Assembly (NCBI RefSeq): GCF_000615975.1 | Contig: NZ_BAMP01000036.1 | Span: forward strand, 1-38,865 | From: Nitratireductor aquibiodomus NL21 = JCM 21793 | Lineage (GTDB): Bacteria > Pseudomonadota > Alphaproteobacteria > Rhizobiales > Rhizobiaceae | Length of the DNA stretch: 38,865 nucleotides | Reading direction: 5' to 3' | Shown: piece after piece, positions 17,627-26,597 of the stretch | Numbering within the stretch: the first letter of the stretch is position 1 | Layout of the letters: every line of letters starts with the position of its first letter | The notes under the pieces: model-generated | Databases searched by the model: none | The model's input: only the letters and a program-made list of their open reading frames with translations | Told to the model about the DNA's origin: nothing | Translations under genes and position numbers: made by a program

Positions 17627-20090
17627 ATGTTGTTGAAGCTTCGTGCCCTGCCGGTTCTCCTGTGCCTTGTTTTCCAGTTTGCGGTGCTTTCGCCGGCGGC
17701 GGCGCAGGGACCGGAAAACTTTCTGCAGATCCAGCGTGAAAAGCTCTCCGGGATCGAAGCAACCGTCGACAGTATGGAAAAGGAGGTAGACGATCAGGCC
17801 GCTGATGACGGCGAGCTCGTCGCAGTTCGTGTTGAACTGGAAAGGCTCGCGCGCGAGGTTTTCGATGCAAGCCTGGCGTTTCGCCCAAGGCTAACGGAGA
17901 TCAACACACGGCTCGAACAACTGGGTGAGCCGCGCAAGGAGGGGGAACCAGCCGAACCCGAGGAGGTGACGCGCGAGCGCACCCGGCTCCTGGATGAAAA
18001 GGCGAGTTTCAATGTGCTGATCGGCGATGCCGAACGGCTTTCCGTGCGCATCAACAGCGTTGTTGACGAGATCGCCGAACTCAGGCGCGACCTCTTCACG
18101 CGCACGCTTTCACGCCGCTACGACATTTCCGCGGCGCTCAGCTCTGATGTGGCCGGTGAATTCACGCAGGAGGTGGGGCGGGTCTACAAGCGGGTTTCCG
18201 CCTGGCTGATCTTTGTCGTCAAATATCGCCTTAATTCACTTCTGCTCGCCACTGCGCTCGCAACGATCGCCGCCCTTGCGCTGCTTTTCGGGGGGCGGCG
18301 TCTGTTTGGCGATTTCATCGAGCCGGACCCGACCGAGACGGAACCCACCTATCTCAGCCGCCTTTCGCTGGCGCTGTTCTCCACGCTCATACCGTCGCTT
18401 TCGATCGGCGTCTTTTTGGCCTCAACCTACTACTTCCTCGATTATTTCAGCTTGCTGCGCAGCGATATCGCACCGCTTCTCTGGTCTCTCTTCTCTGTCA
18501 TTCTCCTGGTCTATTTCGTCTACCGTCTGGCACGCGCCATTCTTGCGCCCCGACGACCGAACTGGCGGCTGTTGCCTGTGCGATCGCAGGCGGCACAGTG
18601 GCTGCTCGTGCTGGCGGTTTTCACGGCTGTCTCGACCGGTTTCGATTATTTCATGGATCAGGTCTATTCGCTGTTCGGCTCGCAGCTTTCGCTGACGGTG
18701 GCGACCAGCCTCGTGGCCACCGTAATCGTTGGTCTGCTCATTATGGCGATCGGCGGCGTCAGCCCTCTGGACGACGAGGAGGGCAGGCCCAGACAATGGC
18801 CGCTCAAATTCCGCTATCTCCTGTTTGCCCTCGGGGCTGCGATCATCATCGCGGCCATGCTTGGCTATATCGGTTTTGCGCGGTTCCTTTCGCAGCAGGC
18901 GGTGGTGACGGGCGCGATCGTTGCGACCATGTATATCGGTTTCCTCACGGCCGGGGCGATCACGTCGGAGGGCGCTTTCGCCAATTCCTGGCTGGCGCGC
19001 CGGCTGGAACGGTACACCGCTTTCGATGAAACCGCGCTCGATCAGCTCGGCCTGGTCACCGGCATGCTGATAAACACGGTCGTGGTCCTGATCGGTGTGC
19101 CGCTCATTCTTCTGCAATGGGGGTTCCGCTGGGCTGATCTGACGGCCTGGAGCTATCGTATCGCCGGCAGGATCCAGGTCGGCTCCCTGTCGTTTTCCAT
19201 CATCGGCATTCTCACCGGTATTCTGGTTTTCGTGGTCGGCTATTTCGTCACGCGCTGGTTCCAGAGCTGGCTCGACGGCAAGGTCATGGCGCGCAGTCGC
19301 ATGGATTCCGGCGTGCGCAATTCCATCCGCACAGGCATCGGCTATGTGGGCTGGTGATCGCTGCCTGATCGGCATCTCTGCGGCCGGCATCAACCTCTCC
19401 AACCTGGCCCTCGTGGCCGGTGCCCTTTCACTCGGTATCGGCTTCGGGTTGCAGAACATCGTTTCGAACTTCGTCTCGGGCCTGATCCTTCTTGCCGAGC
19501 GCCCGTTCAAGGCGGGTGACTGGATCGTCGCGGGCGGCGTGTCCGGCACGGTGAAGAAGATCTCCGTGCGCGCAACGGAGATCGAAACATTCCAGCGCCA
19601 GTCGGTGATCCTGCCGAACTCAGAACTGATCAATGCTGCCGTCGGCAACTGGACCCATCGCAACAAGCTGGGACGCATGGAGATACCCATCGGTGTCGCC
19701 TATGGTTCGGATGTGCGCCGCGTGCACGAGATTCTTCTGGAAATCGCCAAGTCACATCCGCTCGTTCTCAAGAACCCGGAGCCGTTCGTTCTGTTTGCCG
19801 GTTTCGGCGACTCGTCGCTTGATTTTGAGATACGTGTCTATCTTTCCGACATCCTTATGCAATTGAACGTGCAGAACGATATCCGCTTCGCCATCGTCGA
19901 TGCATTCGAGGCGGAGGGGATCGAAATTCCGTTCCCGCAACGCGATATCCACGTGCGCTCGGGGCTGTTCAGAGCACAGGAGCCCGATGAGACGCCGAAG
20001 GATGAAGAACCAGCGGATGAGATGGAGGAAGAGCAGGATGAGGTGCCGGCGGGCAGGCGCCGGCGCCGGCGCAAGGTCGATCCGGAATAA
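17627..20090 (+). CDS. MscS-family mechanosensitive channel with DUF3772-type N-terminus, broken by two single-base deletions
   Basis: Large inner-membrane channel of about 820 residues once repaired. A signal peptide ([20 protein letters not shown], to AAAQ at about 27) is followed by a periplasmic helical domain with DUF3772 character ([40 protein letters not shown]). Then come roughly ten membrane segments and the conserved MscS domain ([39 protein letters not shown]), a cytoplasmic beta domain, and an acidic then Arg-rich tail. The frame stops at TGA 19355 right after GYVGW and resumes two frames later at [17 protein letters not shown]. Adding one G at about 19354 and one C at about 19365 restores [17 protein letters not shown], the expected pore-lining helix. 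Start ATG 17627 (GTG 17609 is an alternative). Expected role: relief of hypo-osmotic stress. Confidence 0.88.
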
Positions 20091-20197
20091 TCCTGATCGC
20101 CTGAATATGCCGTTCAGTTGCCGTTCAGGTTGAAATCTCTATAAACGAGGCGAAAAGGGGCTCAAGGGCCCGCTGCTACAGGGGCGGTGACACACCG

Positions 20198-20470
20198 ATG
20201 AAGACCATGAAGACATTCTTGCTTGCAGCCGTGGCGCTGCTGGTCGCAGGCGGCGCGGCTTTCGCGGCCAGTGTCGTCAACCGTGACAGTGAACCGCGAA
20301 CCATTGTTGTGACGGAAGGCGGTTCGCAATCCGAGATCGTGGTCGGCGCTGGCGAAACCATCGAGTTCTGCTTGGCCGGCTGCTTCGTGACGATGCCCAA
20401 TGGTGACCGCGAAGTGCTGACCGGCTCAGAGACTGTAGAGATTTCGGAAGGTCGCGGCCGCGTGCGGTAG
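20198..20470 (+). CDS. Small exported protein of unknown function, two cysteines
   Basis: A 90-residue protein with a clear signal peptide (MKTMKTFLLAAVALLVAGGA, cleavage near AFA-A at 23), leaving about 67 residues of mature beta-rich sequence. It has a Cys pair (C58, C62) spaced C-x3-C, and a basic end (GRGRVR). I do not recognise the family. It is monocistronic: 107 bp after the channel gene and closed by its own terminator. An alternative start is M4. The ribosome site (GGGGCGG) is weak. A periplasmic role is inferred from the signal peptide only. Confidence 0.7.
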   Translation: MKTMKTFLLAAVALLVAGGAAFAASVVNRDSEPRTIVVTEGGSQSEIVVGAGETIEFCLAGCFVTMPNGDREVLTGSETVEISEGRGRVR

Positions 20471-20501
20471 AACCGCGCCACAAGAGCTCGAGAAGTTTTG
20501 C

Positions 20502-20533
20502 AAACTCCGGCAAGTGATTGCCGGAGTTTTTTT
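20502..20533 (+). terminator. Rho-independent terminator after the small exported protein
   Basis: An 11-bp perfect stem AAACTCCGGCA (20502-20512) / TGCCGGAGTTT (20519-20529) with a 6-nt loop and an unbroken run of seven T (20527-20533). It lies 32 bp after the stop codon and separates this gene from the downstream cluster. Confidence 0.93.
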
Positions 20534-20691
20534 CTGTTCTTACGGGGTATTTGCCAGGTGCCCTTAGGGAAACTTTAAGCGTATTCCTGAAATCTGCTTG
20601 CGGGTTTGCCCCGACTGTCTGTCGCTTCAGACTTTGGAAGCTCATTTCGCGTAGGGCCGTTGGAAGAACGGTCTTTTATGCGGGGGCTTTT

Positions 20692-22125
20692 ATGGACGCG
20701 CGATCCGAACGCAATGCAGTGCCTTTGGCTGTCGATCTCGACGGCACTCTGATTGCGACCGATCTGTTGTGGGAGAGTCTGTTTCTTCTCCTGCGCCGCC
20801 GGCCCCTCTGTCTCTTTCTGTTGCCGTTCTGGCTGATGGGCGGCAAGGCGCGGCTGAAATGCGAGATCGCTTCGCGCGTCGATCTGGATGCCGCGGGGCT
20901 GCCCTATCGGCAGGACCTTCTGGCTCAGCTTCGCAAGGACAGGGCGGATGGTCGTCACATCGTCCTGGCAACCGCTTCGCCCAAAAAGTTTGCCGATGCG
21001 ATCGCCTTGCATCTGGGCGTTTTTGACGAGGTCATTTCCACAGAGCCCGGCCGCAACATGGCCTCCGGCATGAAGCGTGACGCGCTGGTCAGGGCATTCG
21101 GCGATGGCGGGTTCGATTATGCGGGCAACAGCCGCGCGGATATCGCGGTCTTCGATGCCGCGCGCAGGGCCGTTGTCGTTGCTCCCGACCGGGCGGCTGA
21201 CCGCTGGCACGCGAGGAATGGCGGCGAGCTTCTCGAGGCGGCGAAACCCACATTCAAGACCTATGTGAAGATGCTCAGAGTGCATCAATGGCTCAAGAAC
21301 AGCCTGATCTTCGTGCCGCTGATCCTCAGCCACGAATATTTCAATGCTCCGCTTTTGACCCTGTGCGTCCTGGCATTCATCTCATTCAGCACGGCAGCGT
21401 CCGCCATTTACATTCTGAACGACTTCTTCGATCTCGGCCTTGATCGCCGGCATCCCACGAAGCGGAACAGACCTTTCGCAAGCGGCACGCTTTCGATCCC
21501 GTTCGGTTTCGCGTCCATGCTCGTGCTACTGGCGATAAGCGGCGCAACGGCGCTTTTTCTTCCGCCACTCTTCGGCCTGGTGCTGATTGGCTACCTGATT
21601 GCCACCACCGCCTATTCCCTTTCCCTCAAGCGCATGCTGCTCATCGACGTGCTGACTTTGGCGGGGCTCTACACGGTGCGTATTCTTGCCGGCAGTGCGG
21701 CGACCATGATCGGCGTGTCGTTCTGGCTCCTGGCCTTCTCCGTTTTCTTCTTTCTCTCCCTGGCGCTGGTCAAACGCTATGTGGAACTGCGTTCCACCGA
21801 GCTTCCCGCGGGCGAGCGCATCGCAGGTCGGGGCTATCGCACGGAAGATCAGGAAGTGATCGCACAGGCCGGCATGGCCTCCGCCTTTTCCTCGGCCATG
21901 GTTCTGGCGCTTTACATTCAAAGCAGTGCCGTGCGCGACCTCTACGAGATGCCCTGGCTGATCTGGCCGCTCTGTCCCATTGTCCTCTACATCACAATCC
22001 GCATGTGGATCCTGGCGCGGCGCGACGAAATGCATGACGATCCAATCGTCTTCATCATCAGCGACTGGCGCAGCCAGTTGTTTGGTGTTCTAGGGGCGGT
22101 GCTCCTCTTTACGGCGGGGTTCTGA
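20692..22125 (+). CDS. HAD phosphatase-UbiA prenyltransferase fusion (polyprenyl-phosphate phosphoribosyltransferase-like)
   Basis: A 477-residue fusion. Residues 10-185 are a HAD phosphatase: nucleophile motif LAVDLDGTL (D15, D17), LATASPKK (motif II), K128, and motif IV YAGNSRADIAVF. Residues 190-477 are a UbiA-family membrane domain of eight to nine helices. Its signature is LNDFFDLGLDRRHPTKRNRP (242-261), the form found in decaprenyl-phosphate 5-phosphoribosyltransferase (Rv3806c, known from the mycobacterial DPA pathway), not in quinone-type UbiA. Inferred reaction: PRPP plus polyprenyl phosphate gives polyprenyl-phospho-5-phosphoribose, and the fused HAD domain removes the 5-phosphate. 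ATG 20692 is chosen because upstream codons add non-domain sequence. It is the first gene of the cluster, three bases before the DprE1-like gene. Confidence 0.87.
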   Translation: MDARSERNAVPLAVDLDGTLIATDLLWESLFLLLRRRPLCLFLLPFWLMGGKARLKCEIASRVDLDAAGLPYRQDLLAQLRKDRADGRHIVLATASPKKFADAIALHLGVFDEVISTEPGRNMASGMKRDALVRAFGDGGFDYAGNSRADIAVFDAARRAVVVAPDRAADRWHARNGGELLEAAKPTFKTYVKMLRVHQWLKNSLIFVPLILSHEYFNAPLLTLCVLAFISFSTAASAIYILNDFFDLGLDRRHPTKRNRPFASGTLSIPFGFASMLVLLAISGATALFLPPLFGLVLIGYLIATTAYSLSLKRMLLIDVLTLAGLYTVRILAGSAATMIGVSFWLLAFSVFFFLSLALVKRYVELRSTELPAGERIAGRGYRTEDQEVIAQAGMASAFSSAMVLALYIQSSAVRDLYEMPWLIWPLCPIVLYITIRMWILARRDEMHDDPIVFIISDWRSQLFGVLGAVLLFTAGF

Positions 22126-22128
22126 AGC

Positions 22129-23478
22129 ATGGCTGATTATTCGGCATTCGGACTGGTGCGCAGAAACACGGCTCAGGCGATTGGCGCTGAAGATGCGGTC
22201 GAGCGTCTGCGCGCGGGCAGGGGACTGCCGTCGTCCGTGCTGCCTTATGGCAATGGCCGGTCCTATGGCGATACCTGCCTGAACGATGCAGGCGCGCTGA
22301 TCGACATGCGCTCCATGAACCGCGTTCTGGCCTTCGATGCCGAAAGCGGGCTCTTTACGGCGCAGGCCGGTCTCATGCTGTCGGACCTGATCGCTCATGT
22401 CGGTCCGAAGGGCTGGTTTCCGGCTGTGGTGCCGGGTACGCAGTTTGTCACGCTGGGCGGGGCAATCGCCAACGACGTGCATGGCAAGAACCATCACCGG
22501 CGCGGTACTTTCGGCTGTCACGTGGTTTCCTTCACGCTGCTGCGGTCCGATGGCGAGACCCGCCATTGCAGCGCGCAGGAAAACGCGGAGCTCTTTCGCG
22601 CCACCATTGGCGGCATGGGGCTGACAGGTTTGATCCTCGACGCGACGATCAGACTGATGAAGGTCGCCTCCGTCGATGTAGACGAGCGCGTGCGTGGCTT
22701 TTCCGGGCTCGACGAATATTTCGACCTGGCGGCCGATGCCGACGCCAGGAACGAATACGCGGTGGCCTGGCTCGACCAGCTTGCTTCTGGCGCGGGCGCG
22801 GGCAAGGGCTTCCTGCTGACGGCAAATCATGCCGAGGACGGGGACGTCTACCGTGTGCCCTCCGCTCGCCGCCTTGCTGTTCCTTTCCGGCCTCCTGTCA
22901 ATTTCCTGAACCGGTGGTCGCTTGCCGCTTTCAACCGTGCTTTCGCCTGGAGCAAGGCGCGGGCGGAGGGCGTTCGGCGCTCGTCTTACGAAAGCTATTT
23001 CTTCCCGCTCGATGCGGTGCGCCACTGGAACAGGCTCTACGGTCCGCGCGGCCTCCTGCAGCATCAGAGCGTGGTGCCCTTCGAGGCCGCGCGCGAAACC
23101 ATACCGGCCATGATGGCGGCGGCGCGCGAGGCCGGTCAGGCCTCTTTCCTCACCGTTCTCAAGCGCTTCGGCGATGTTGCCTCACCGGGCATTCTTTCGT
23201 TTCCAAGGCCGGGCTACACGCTGACACTCGATTTCTCCAATGCGGGTTCGGTCACCCGTGCGCTCCTCGAGCGCCTCGATCGCATGACGGTGGAGGCGGG
23301 TGGCGCGGTTAATCCCTACAAGGACGCGCGCATGGGGGCGGCCCTGTTCGAAGCCTCTTTTCCGGGCTGGCGCGATCTTGAGGCGCTACGGGATCCTGCG
23401 TTTCTTTCCGACTTCTGGCGGCGCACGGCGCTGAAATTGCCGGCAGGCGAGAAGGGAGAACGTCATGCAGCCGAATAA
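22129..23478 (+). CDS. DprE1-like FAD-binding oxidoreductase (polyprenylphospho-ribose 2'-oxidase candidate)
   Basis: A 449-residue PCMH-type flavoprotein. The FAD domain has LPYGNGRSYGDTCLNDAG (38-55) and GGAIANDVHGKNHHRRGTFG (110-129), nearly the DprE1 motif, including the His of DVHGKNHH. The substrate domain keeps the lysine that matches catalytic K418 of mycobacterial DprE1 (K398 in NPYKDARM). The Cys387 position attacked by benzothiazinones appears to be Thr (PGYTLTLDF, about 366). Known DprE1 oxidises decaprenylphospho-ribofuranose at C2 to the 2-keto form; the adjacent UbiA-type gene supports the same role here. Full length. The start is 3 bp after the upstream stop, and 111 bp separate it from the transporter gene. 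Confidence 0.86.
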   Translation: MADYSAFGLVRRNTAQAIGAEDAVERLRAGRGLPSSVLPYGNGRSYGDTCLNDAGALIDMRSMNRVLAFDAESGLFTAQAGLMLSDLIAHVGPKGWFPAVVPGTQFVTLGGAIANDVHGKNHHRRGTFGCHVVSFTLLRSDGETRHCSAQENAELFRATIGGMGLTGLILDATIRLMKVASVDVDERVRGFSGLDEYFDLAADADARNEYAVAWLDQLASGAGAGKGFLLTANHAEDGDVYRVPSARRLAVPFRPPVNFLNRWSLAAFNRAFAWSKARAEGVRRSSYESYFFPLDAVRHWNRLYGPRGLLQHQSVVPFEAARETIPAMMAAAREAGQASFLTVLKRFGDVASPGILSFPRPGYTLTLDFSNAGSVTRALLERLDRMTVEAGGAVNPYKDARMGAALFEASFPGWRDLEALRDPAFLSDFWRRTALKLPAGEKGERHAAE

Positions 23479-23589
23479 ACGGGCGTGGTTCAGGCAAACG
23501 CAAGATTTTCACGCGATGGATGCAATTTATCTCGGTTGCTTCACGCTTTGTTTGCAAGGGGGCGCTATGACGGACAAGGGCGGGACAAG

Positions 23590-24027
23590 ATGAAATACAT
23601 ACCCTTCATTCTCTTCACGGTGATGACCAACGCGGCTGCGCAGCTCATGCTGAAACACGGCATGATGACGCTGGGCGATCTGAGTTTTGCGGGCGCGAAC
23701 CCGATCCTGAAGATGCTTCAGATCGTCTTCAGCCCGTGGATTTTTGCCGGCCTGTGCGTGTTCGTCATCTCCATGGCGTCGCATCTCTACGTGCTTTCCA
23801 AGGTCGAGCTGTCCTTCGCCTATCCGTTTCTGAGCCTTGCCTATGTGGCGGTGGCGGTGTTCGCCTACTTCCTCTTCAAGGAAGACCTGAACGCCTACCG
23901 CATCGCCGGCATCGCGCTGATCTGCGTCGGCACCGTGCTGATCGCGCAGAGCGGCCGCGAAATGCCTGAAGAACAGGCGGCGCTCGCAAAAGACAAACTT
24001 CAGTCCGAAAGGTCGATGATCCAATGA
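23590..24027 (+). CDS. Small four-helix EmrE/ArnE-like transporter (DMT superfamily)
   Basis: A 145-residue integral membrane protein with four predicted helices (about 3-20, 47-66, 76-94, 98-117) and a charged cytoplasmic tail. Features include N-terminal YIPFILFTVMTNAAAQLMLKHG and the typical C-terminal half VELSFAYPFLSLAYVAVAVFAY and AYRIAGIALICVGTVLIAQSG, which resembles EmrE and the ArnE/ArnF subunits. ArnE/F are thought to flip undecaprenyl-phospho-aminoarabinose. Placed between lipid-linked sugar enzymes, a flippase for polyprenyl-phospho-pentose is the natural inference; drug efflux is the alternative. ATG 23590 is favoured over an upstream in-frame start because the extra 35 residues are not membrane-like. 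It overlaps the SDR gene by four bases. Confidence 0.8.
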   Translation: MKYIPFILFTVMTNAAAQLMLKHGMMTLGDLSFAGANPILKMLQIVFSPWIFAGLCVFVISMASHLYVLSKVELSFAYPFLSLAYVAVAVFAYFLFKEDLNAYRIAGIALICVGTVLIAQSGREMPEEQAALAKDKLQSERSMIQ

Positions 24028-25031
24028 GACATATCATTTTTGGCGGTGACGGCTTCGTCGGCCGGCACCTGGCTCCCAAGCTCGTGGCCGATGGCGAAGA
24101 GGTCATCGTTGCCGACATCGTGAAGAGCGACCTGCCGCACTACCGCCAGGTGGCGTTCGTCCCTTGCGACGTGACCGATCCGGCTTCCATCAAGGCGCTG
24201 GGCTTGAAGGCCGATGACATGGTCTACAACCTGTCGGCCAAGATGCTGTCGCCGATCCAGGTGCGCGCCAAGCGGCACGATTTCTTCTATCCGGTGAATT
24301 ATCACGGCACGGTCAACATCATCGAGGCGATGGACAAGGCGGGCGCCAAAAACCTCGTCCACTTCACAACCGACATGATCTACGGCCATACCGTCACCTA
24401 TCCGATGACGGAGGATCACCCGGTTTCGCCGCTCGGCGAATATGGTCAGTCCAAGCTCGATACTGAAGTTCTGGCAGCCGAATGGCGCAAGCGCGGTATG
24501 AACATCTCGCTGTTCCGCCCGCGTCTCATCATCGGGCCGGGACGTCTGGGCATTCTCGAAAAGCTGTTCAAGCTGGTGGACATGAACCTGCCGGTGCCGA
24601 TGATCGGTGCAGGCAAGAACCCCTACCAGTTCATCTCCGTGTTCGACTGCGCGGAAGCAGCACGGCTTGCGTGGAAGGCAGGCGTGCCGAACGAGGCCTA
24701 TAATCTCGGCTCGCTCAACCCGCCGCCGGTGCGCAAGCTGCTTGGCGACCTGGTGAAGCATGCGGGCTCGAAATCCCTGCTTCTGCCCACGCCCGGCTGG
24801 GCCGTGAAGCGCACGCTCGACATGCTCGACTGGATGAACATGCCGCTTATGGACCCGGAGCAGTATCTGATTGCCGACGAAATGTGTGTGCTCGACGTCT
24901 CCAAGGGCGAGCGCGACCTTGGCTGGGTGCCGCAATACAATGATGGCGACATGCTGATCGCCGCCTATGACGAATATCGTGCCAAGAAATCTGGCCAGGC
25001 CGTTGGCGCCAGCCAGGTTCCGGCCGAATAA
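24024..25031 (+). CDS. NAD-dependent epimerase/dehydratase (extended SDR)
   Basis: A 335-residue extended short-chain dehydrogenase. NAD-binding motif GGDGFVG (7-13), acidic residue after beta-2 (VADI, D31), catalytic Thr in HFTTDMIYG (113-121) and YGQSK (Y140, K144). A substrate-binding C-terminal domain follows (FRPRLIIGPGRLG, FISVFDCAEAARLAW, EAYNLGS). Family members epimerise, dehydrate or reduce sugars, usually nucleotide-linked. In this setting it could reduce or epimerise the keto-sugar made by the DprE1-like enzyme, replacing the classical SDR DprE2, but DprE2 is a different SDR subtype. ATG 24024 overlaps the transporter stop (ATGA), so translation is coupled. Confidence 0.85.
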   Translation: MRHIIFGGDGFVGRHLAPKLVADGEEVIVADIVKSDLPHYRQVAFVPCDVTDPASIKALGLKADDMVYNLSAKMLSPIQVRAKRHDFFYPVNYHGTVNIIEAMDKAGAKNLVHFTTDMIYGHTVTYPMTEDHPVSPLGEYGQSKLDTEVLAAEWRKRGMNISLFRPRLIIGPGRLGILEKLFKLVDMNLPVPMIGAGKNPYQFISVFDCAEAARLAWKAGVPNEAYNLGSLNPPPVRKLLGDLVKHAGSKSLLLPTPGWAVKRTLDMLDWMNMPLMDPEQYLIADEMCVLDVSKGERDLGWVPQYNDGDMLIAAYDEYRAKKSGQAVGASQVPAE

Positions 25032-25042
25032 GGGAGGTCGCC

Positions 25043-26515
25043 ATGACCGTCGTGACAAAGACCGAGACAGAAGGGGCAAGGCCCGTGATGGATGCACCCG
25101 AACTCGCACCCCGGACAATCGCGAAACCCGACCTCCTGACGGTGGAGGATGCCAAGGCTCTGAGCGTCGAGCGGATGACCGATCTGTTCAAGGCGCATCT
25201 GAACCCCGGCCAGCTTCACTTCATGAAGCTTCTGGGCTTCCACAAGATCAAGATCGAAAGTGCTGAGGGGATGTATTACATCGACCAGAACGGTCGAAAG
25301 ATCCTCGACTTCTTCGGCGGTTTCGGCTCGTTGGCCTTCGGCCACAACCATCCGCGCATTCTCGAGGCGCGCAGGAAATTCCAGGACGAGAAGCGCCACG
25401 AGATCGCTATCGCCTTCATGTCGCAGTATTCGACGGCGCTCGCTGCCAATCTCGCTGCCTGCTCACCGGGTGAGCTCGACATGGTGTTTCTCGGCTCTTC
25501 GGGCTCCGAGGCGATGGAATCGGCCATCAAACTTGCCGAGCGCGCGGCCGGCCCCAAGCGGCCGAAGGTCGTCTATGCGGAGAATTCCTTCCACGGCAAG
25601 ACCAAGGGCGTTCTCACCATCACCGATGGCAATCTCTACCGCGCCGAGTTCCGCCTGACGGACAACACGGTACGCGTGCCCTTTGGCGATATCGACGCCA
25701 TCGAAACGGCTTTCCGCACCGATCCGGAGATTGGCTCGATCGTTCTTGAAACGGTGCAGGGCGGCGGCGGCATCAACGAGGCGCCGCGCGAATTCTGGCA
25801 GAAGCTGCGCCAGCTCTGCGATCAGTATGGCGTCATCTGGGTGGCGGACGAGGTTCAGTGCGGCTACGGGCGCACCGGCCGCTTCTATGCCTTCGAGCAT
25901 TATGACGTGGTGCCGGACATTACCGCGCTCGCCAAGTCGCTGGGTGCCGGCAAGGCCGCCATGGCCGCGATGATCGCCAAGCGCGACATCTACATGAAGG
26001 CCTATGGCACGCCGAAGACGGCGATGATCCACGCCATGGCCACCTTTGGCGGCATCGGCGAGGCCTGCGCCACGGCCATCGAGGGCACCAATGTGCTTTA
26101 TGACGAAGCGCTGATGGAGAACGCCGAGAGCACAGGCGCCTATCTTGTGGAACGGCTTAATGCGCTGAAGGACAAATATCCACGCATCATCAAGGACATT
26201 CGCGGCCGTGGCTGCATGGTCGGGCTCGAATTCCACGATTTCTCGCAGACCCTGCCGGCGGTCCTGCGCCCGGTGGTCGGTGTGCTGGACGAGAAGCTGA
26301 AAGGCTCGCTGTCGGGCTTCGTGGGCGCGCTTCTCCTGCGCGATTACGATGTACTGGTCGCCTTCACCGAGTACAACCGCAATGTCATCCGTCTCCTGCC
26401 GCCGCTCATTATGCAGAAGGAGCACGTGGACAAGCTGGTGGGCGCGCTCGATGCGCTGCTTGGACGCGGTGTCGTTTCCATCGTGAAGGATTTCGTCAAA
26501 AGCCAGGTGAAGTAA
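25043..26515 (+). CDS. Class III PLP-dependent aminotransferase
   Basis: A 490-residue class III (acetylornithine/omega-amino type) aminotransferase. The PLP phosphate contact is GSSGSEAMESAIKLA (151-165), the ring stack NSFHGKTKG (181-189), the Asp/Glu pair VADEVQCGYGRTG (D269) and the Schiff-base lysine K298 in DITALAKSLGAGK. The N-terminal 50 residues are an extension beyond the usual core, and 370-450 contains an insertion around LRPVVGVLDEKLKGSLSGFVG. GGGAGG stands just before ATG 25043, 11 bp after the SDR gene. Substrate unknown. In this cluster a keto- or aldehydo-sugar on a lipid or nucleotide is plausible, giving an amino sugar. Housekeeping roles (ornithine, GABA) are less likely given the gene order. 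Confidence 0.85.
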   Translation: MTVVTKTETEGARPVMDAPELAPRTIAKPDLLTVEDAKALSVERMTDLFKAHLNPGQLHFMKLLGFHKIKIESAEGMYYIDQNGRKILDFFGGFGSLAFGHNHPRILEARRKFQDEKRHEIAIAFMSQYSTALAANLAACSPGELDMVFLGSSGSEAMESAIKLAERAAGPKRPKVVYAENSFHGKTKGVLTITDGNLYRAEFRLTDNTVRVPFGDIDAIETAFRTDPEIGSIVLETVQGGGGINEAPREFWQKLRQLCDQYGVIWVADEVQCGYGRTGRFYAFEHYDVVPDITALAKSLGAGKAAMAAMIAKRDIYMKAYGTPKTAMIHAMATFGGIGEACATAIEGTNVLYDEALMENAESTGAYLVERLNALKDKYPRIIKDIRGRGCMVGLEFHDFSQTLPAVLRPVVGVLDEKLKGSLSGFVGALLLRDYDVLVAFTEYNRNVIRLLPPLIMQKEHVDKLVGALDALLGRGVVSIVKDFVKSQVK

Positions 26516-26597
26516 GTGCCGGCTTCTGAGAGAATGAGTCTGAAACGCTTTTCAAGGCTTTGAAAAGTTTAGGAACAGCGCCTCTCGCGCGACAACT

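Noticed and set aside
20654..20677. CCGTT-GGAAG-AACGG-TCTTTT before the HAD-UbiA gene as an attenuator
   Set aside because: Five-pair stem with interrupted T-run and no leader peptide; not convincing.
24000..25118. 372-codon minus-strand frame opposite the SDR gene
   Set aside because: The SDR on the plus strand has all catalytic motifs and operon coupling; the antisense frame has none.
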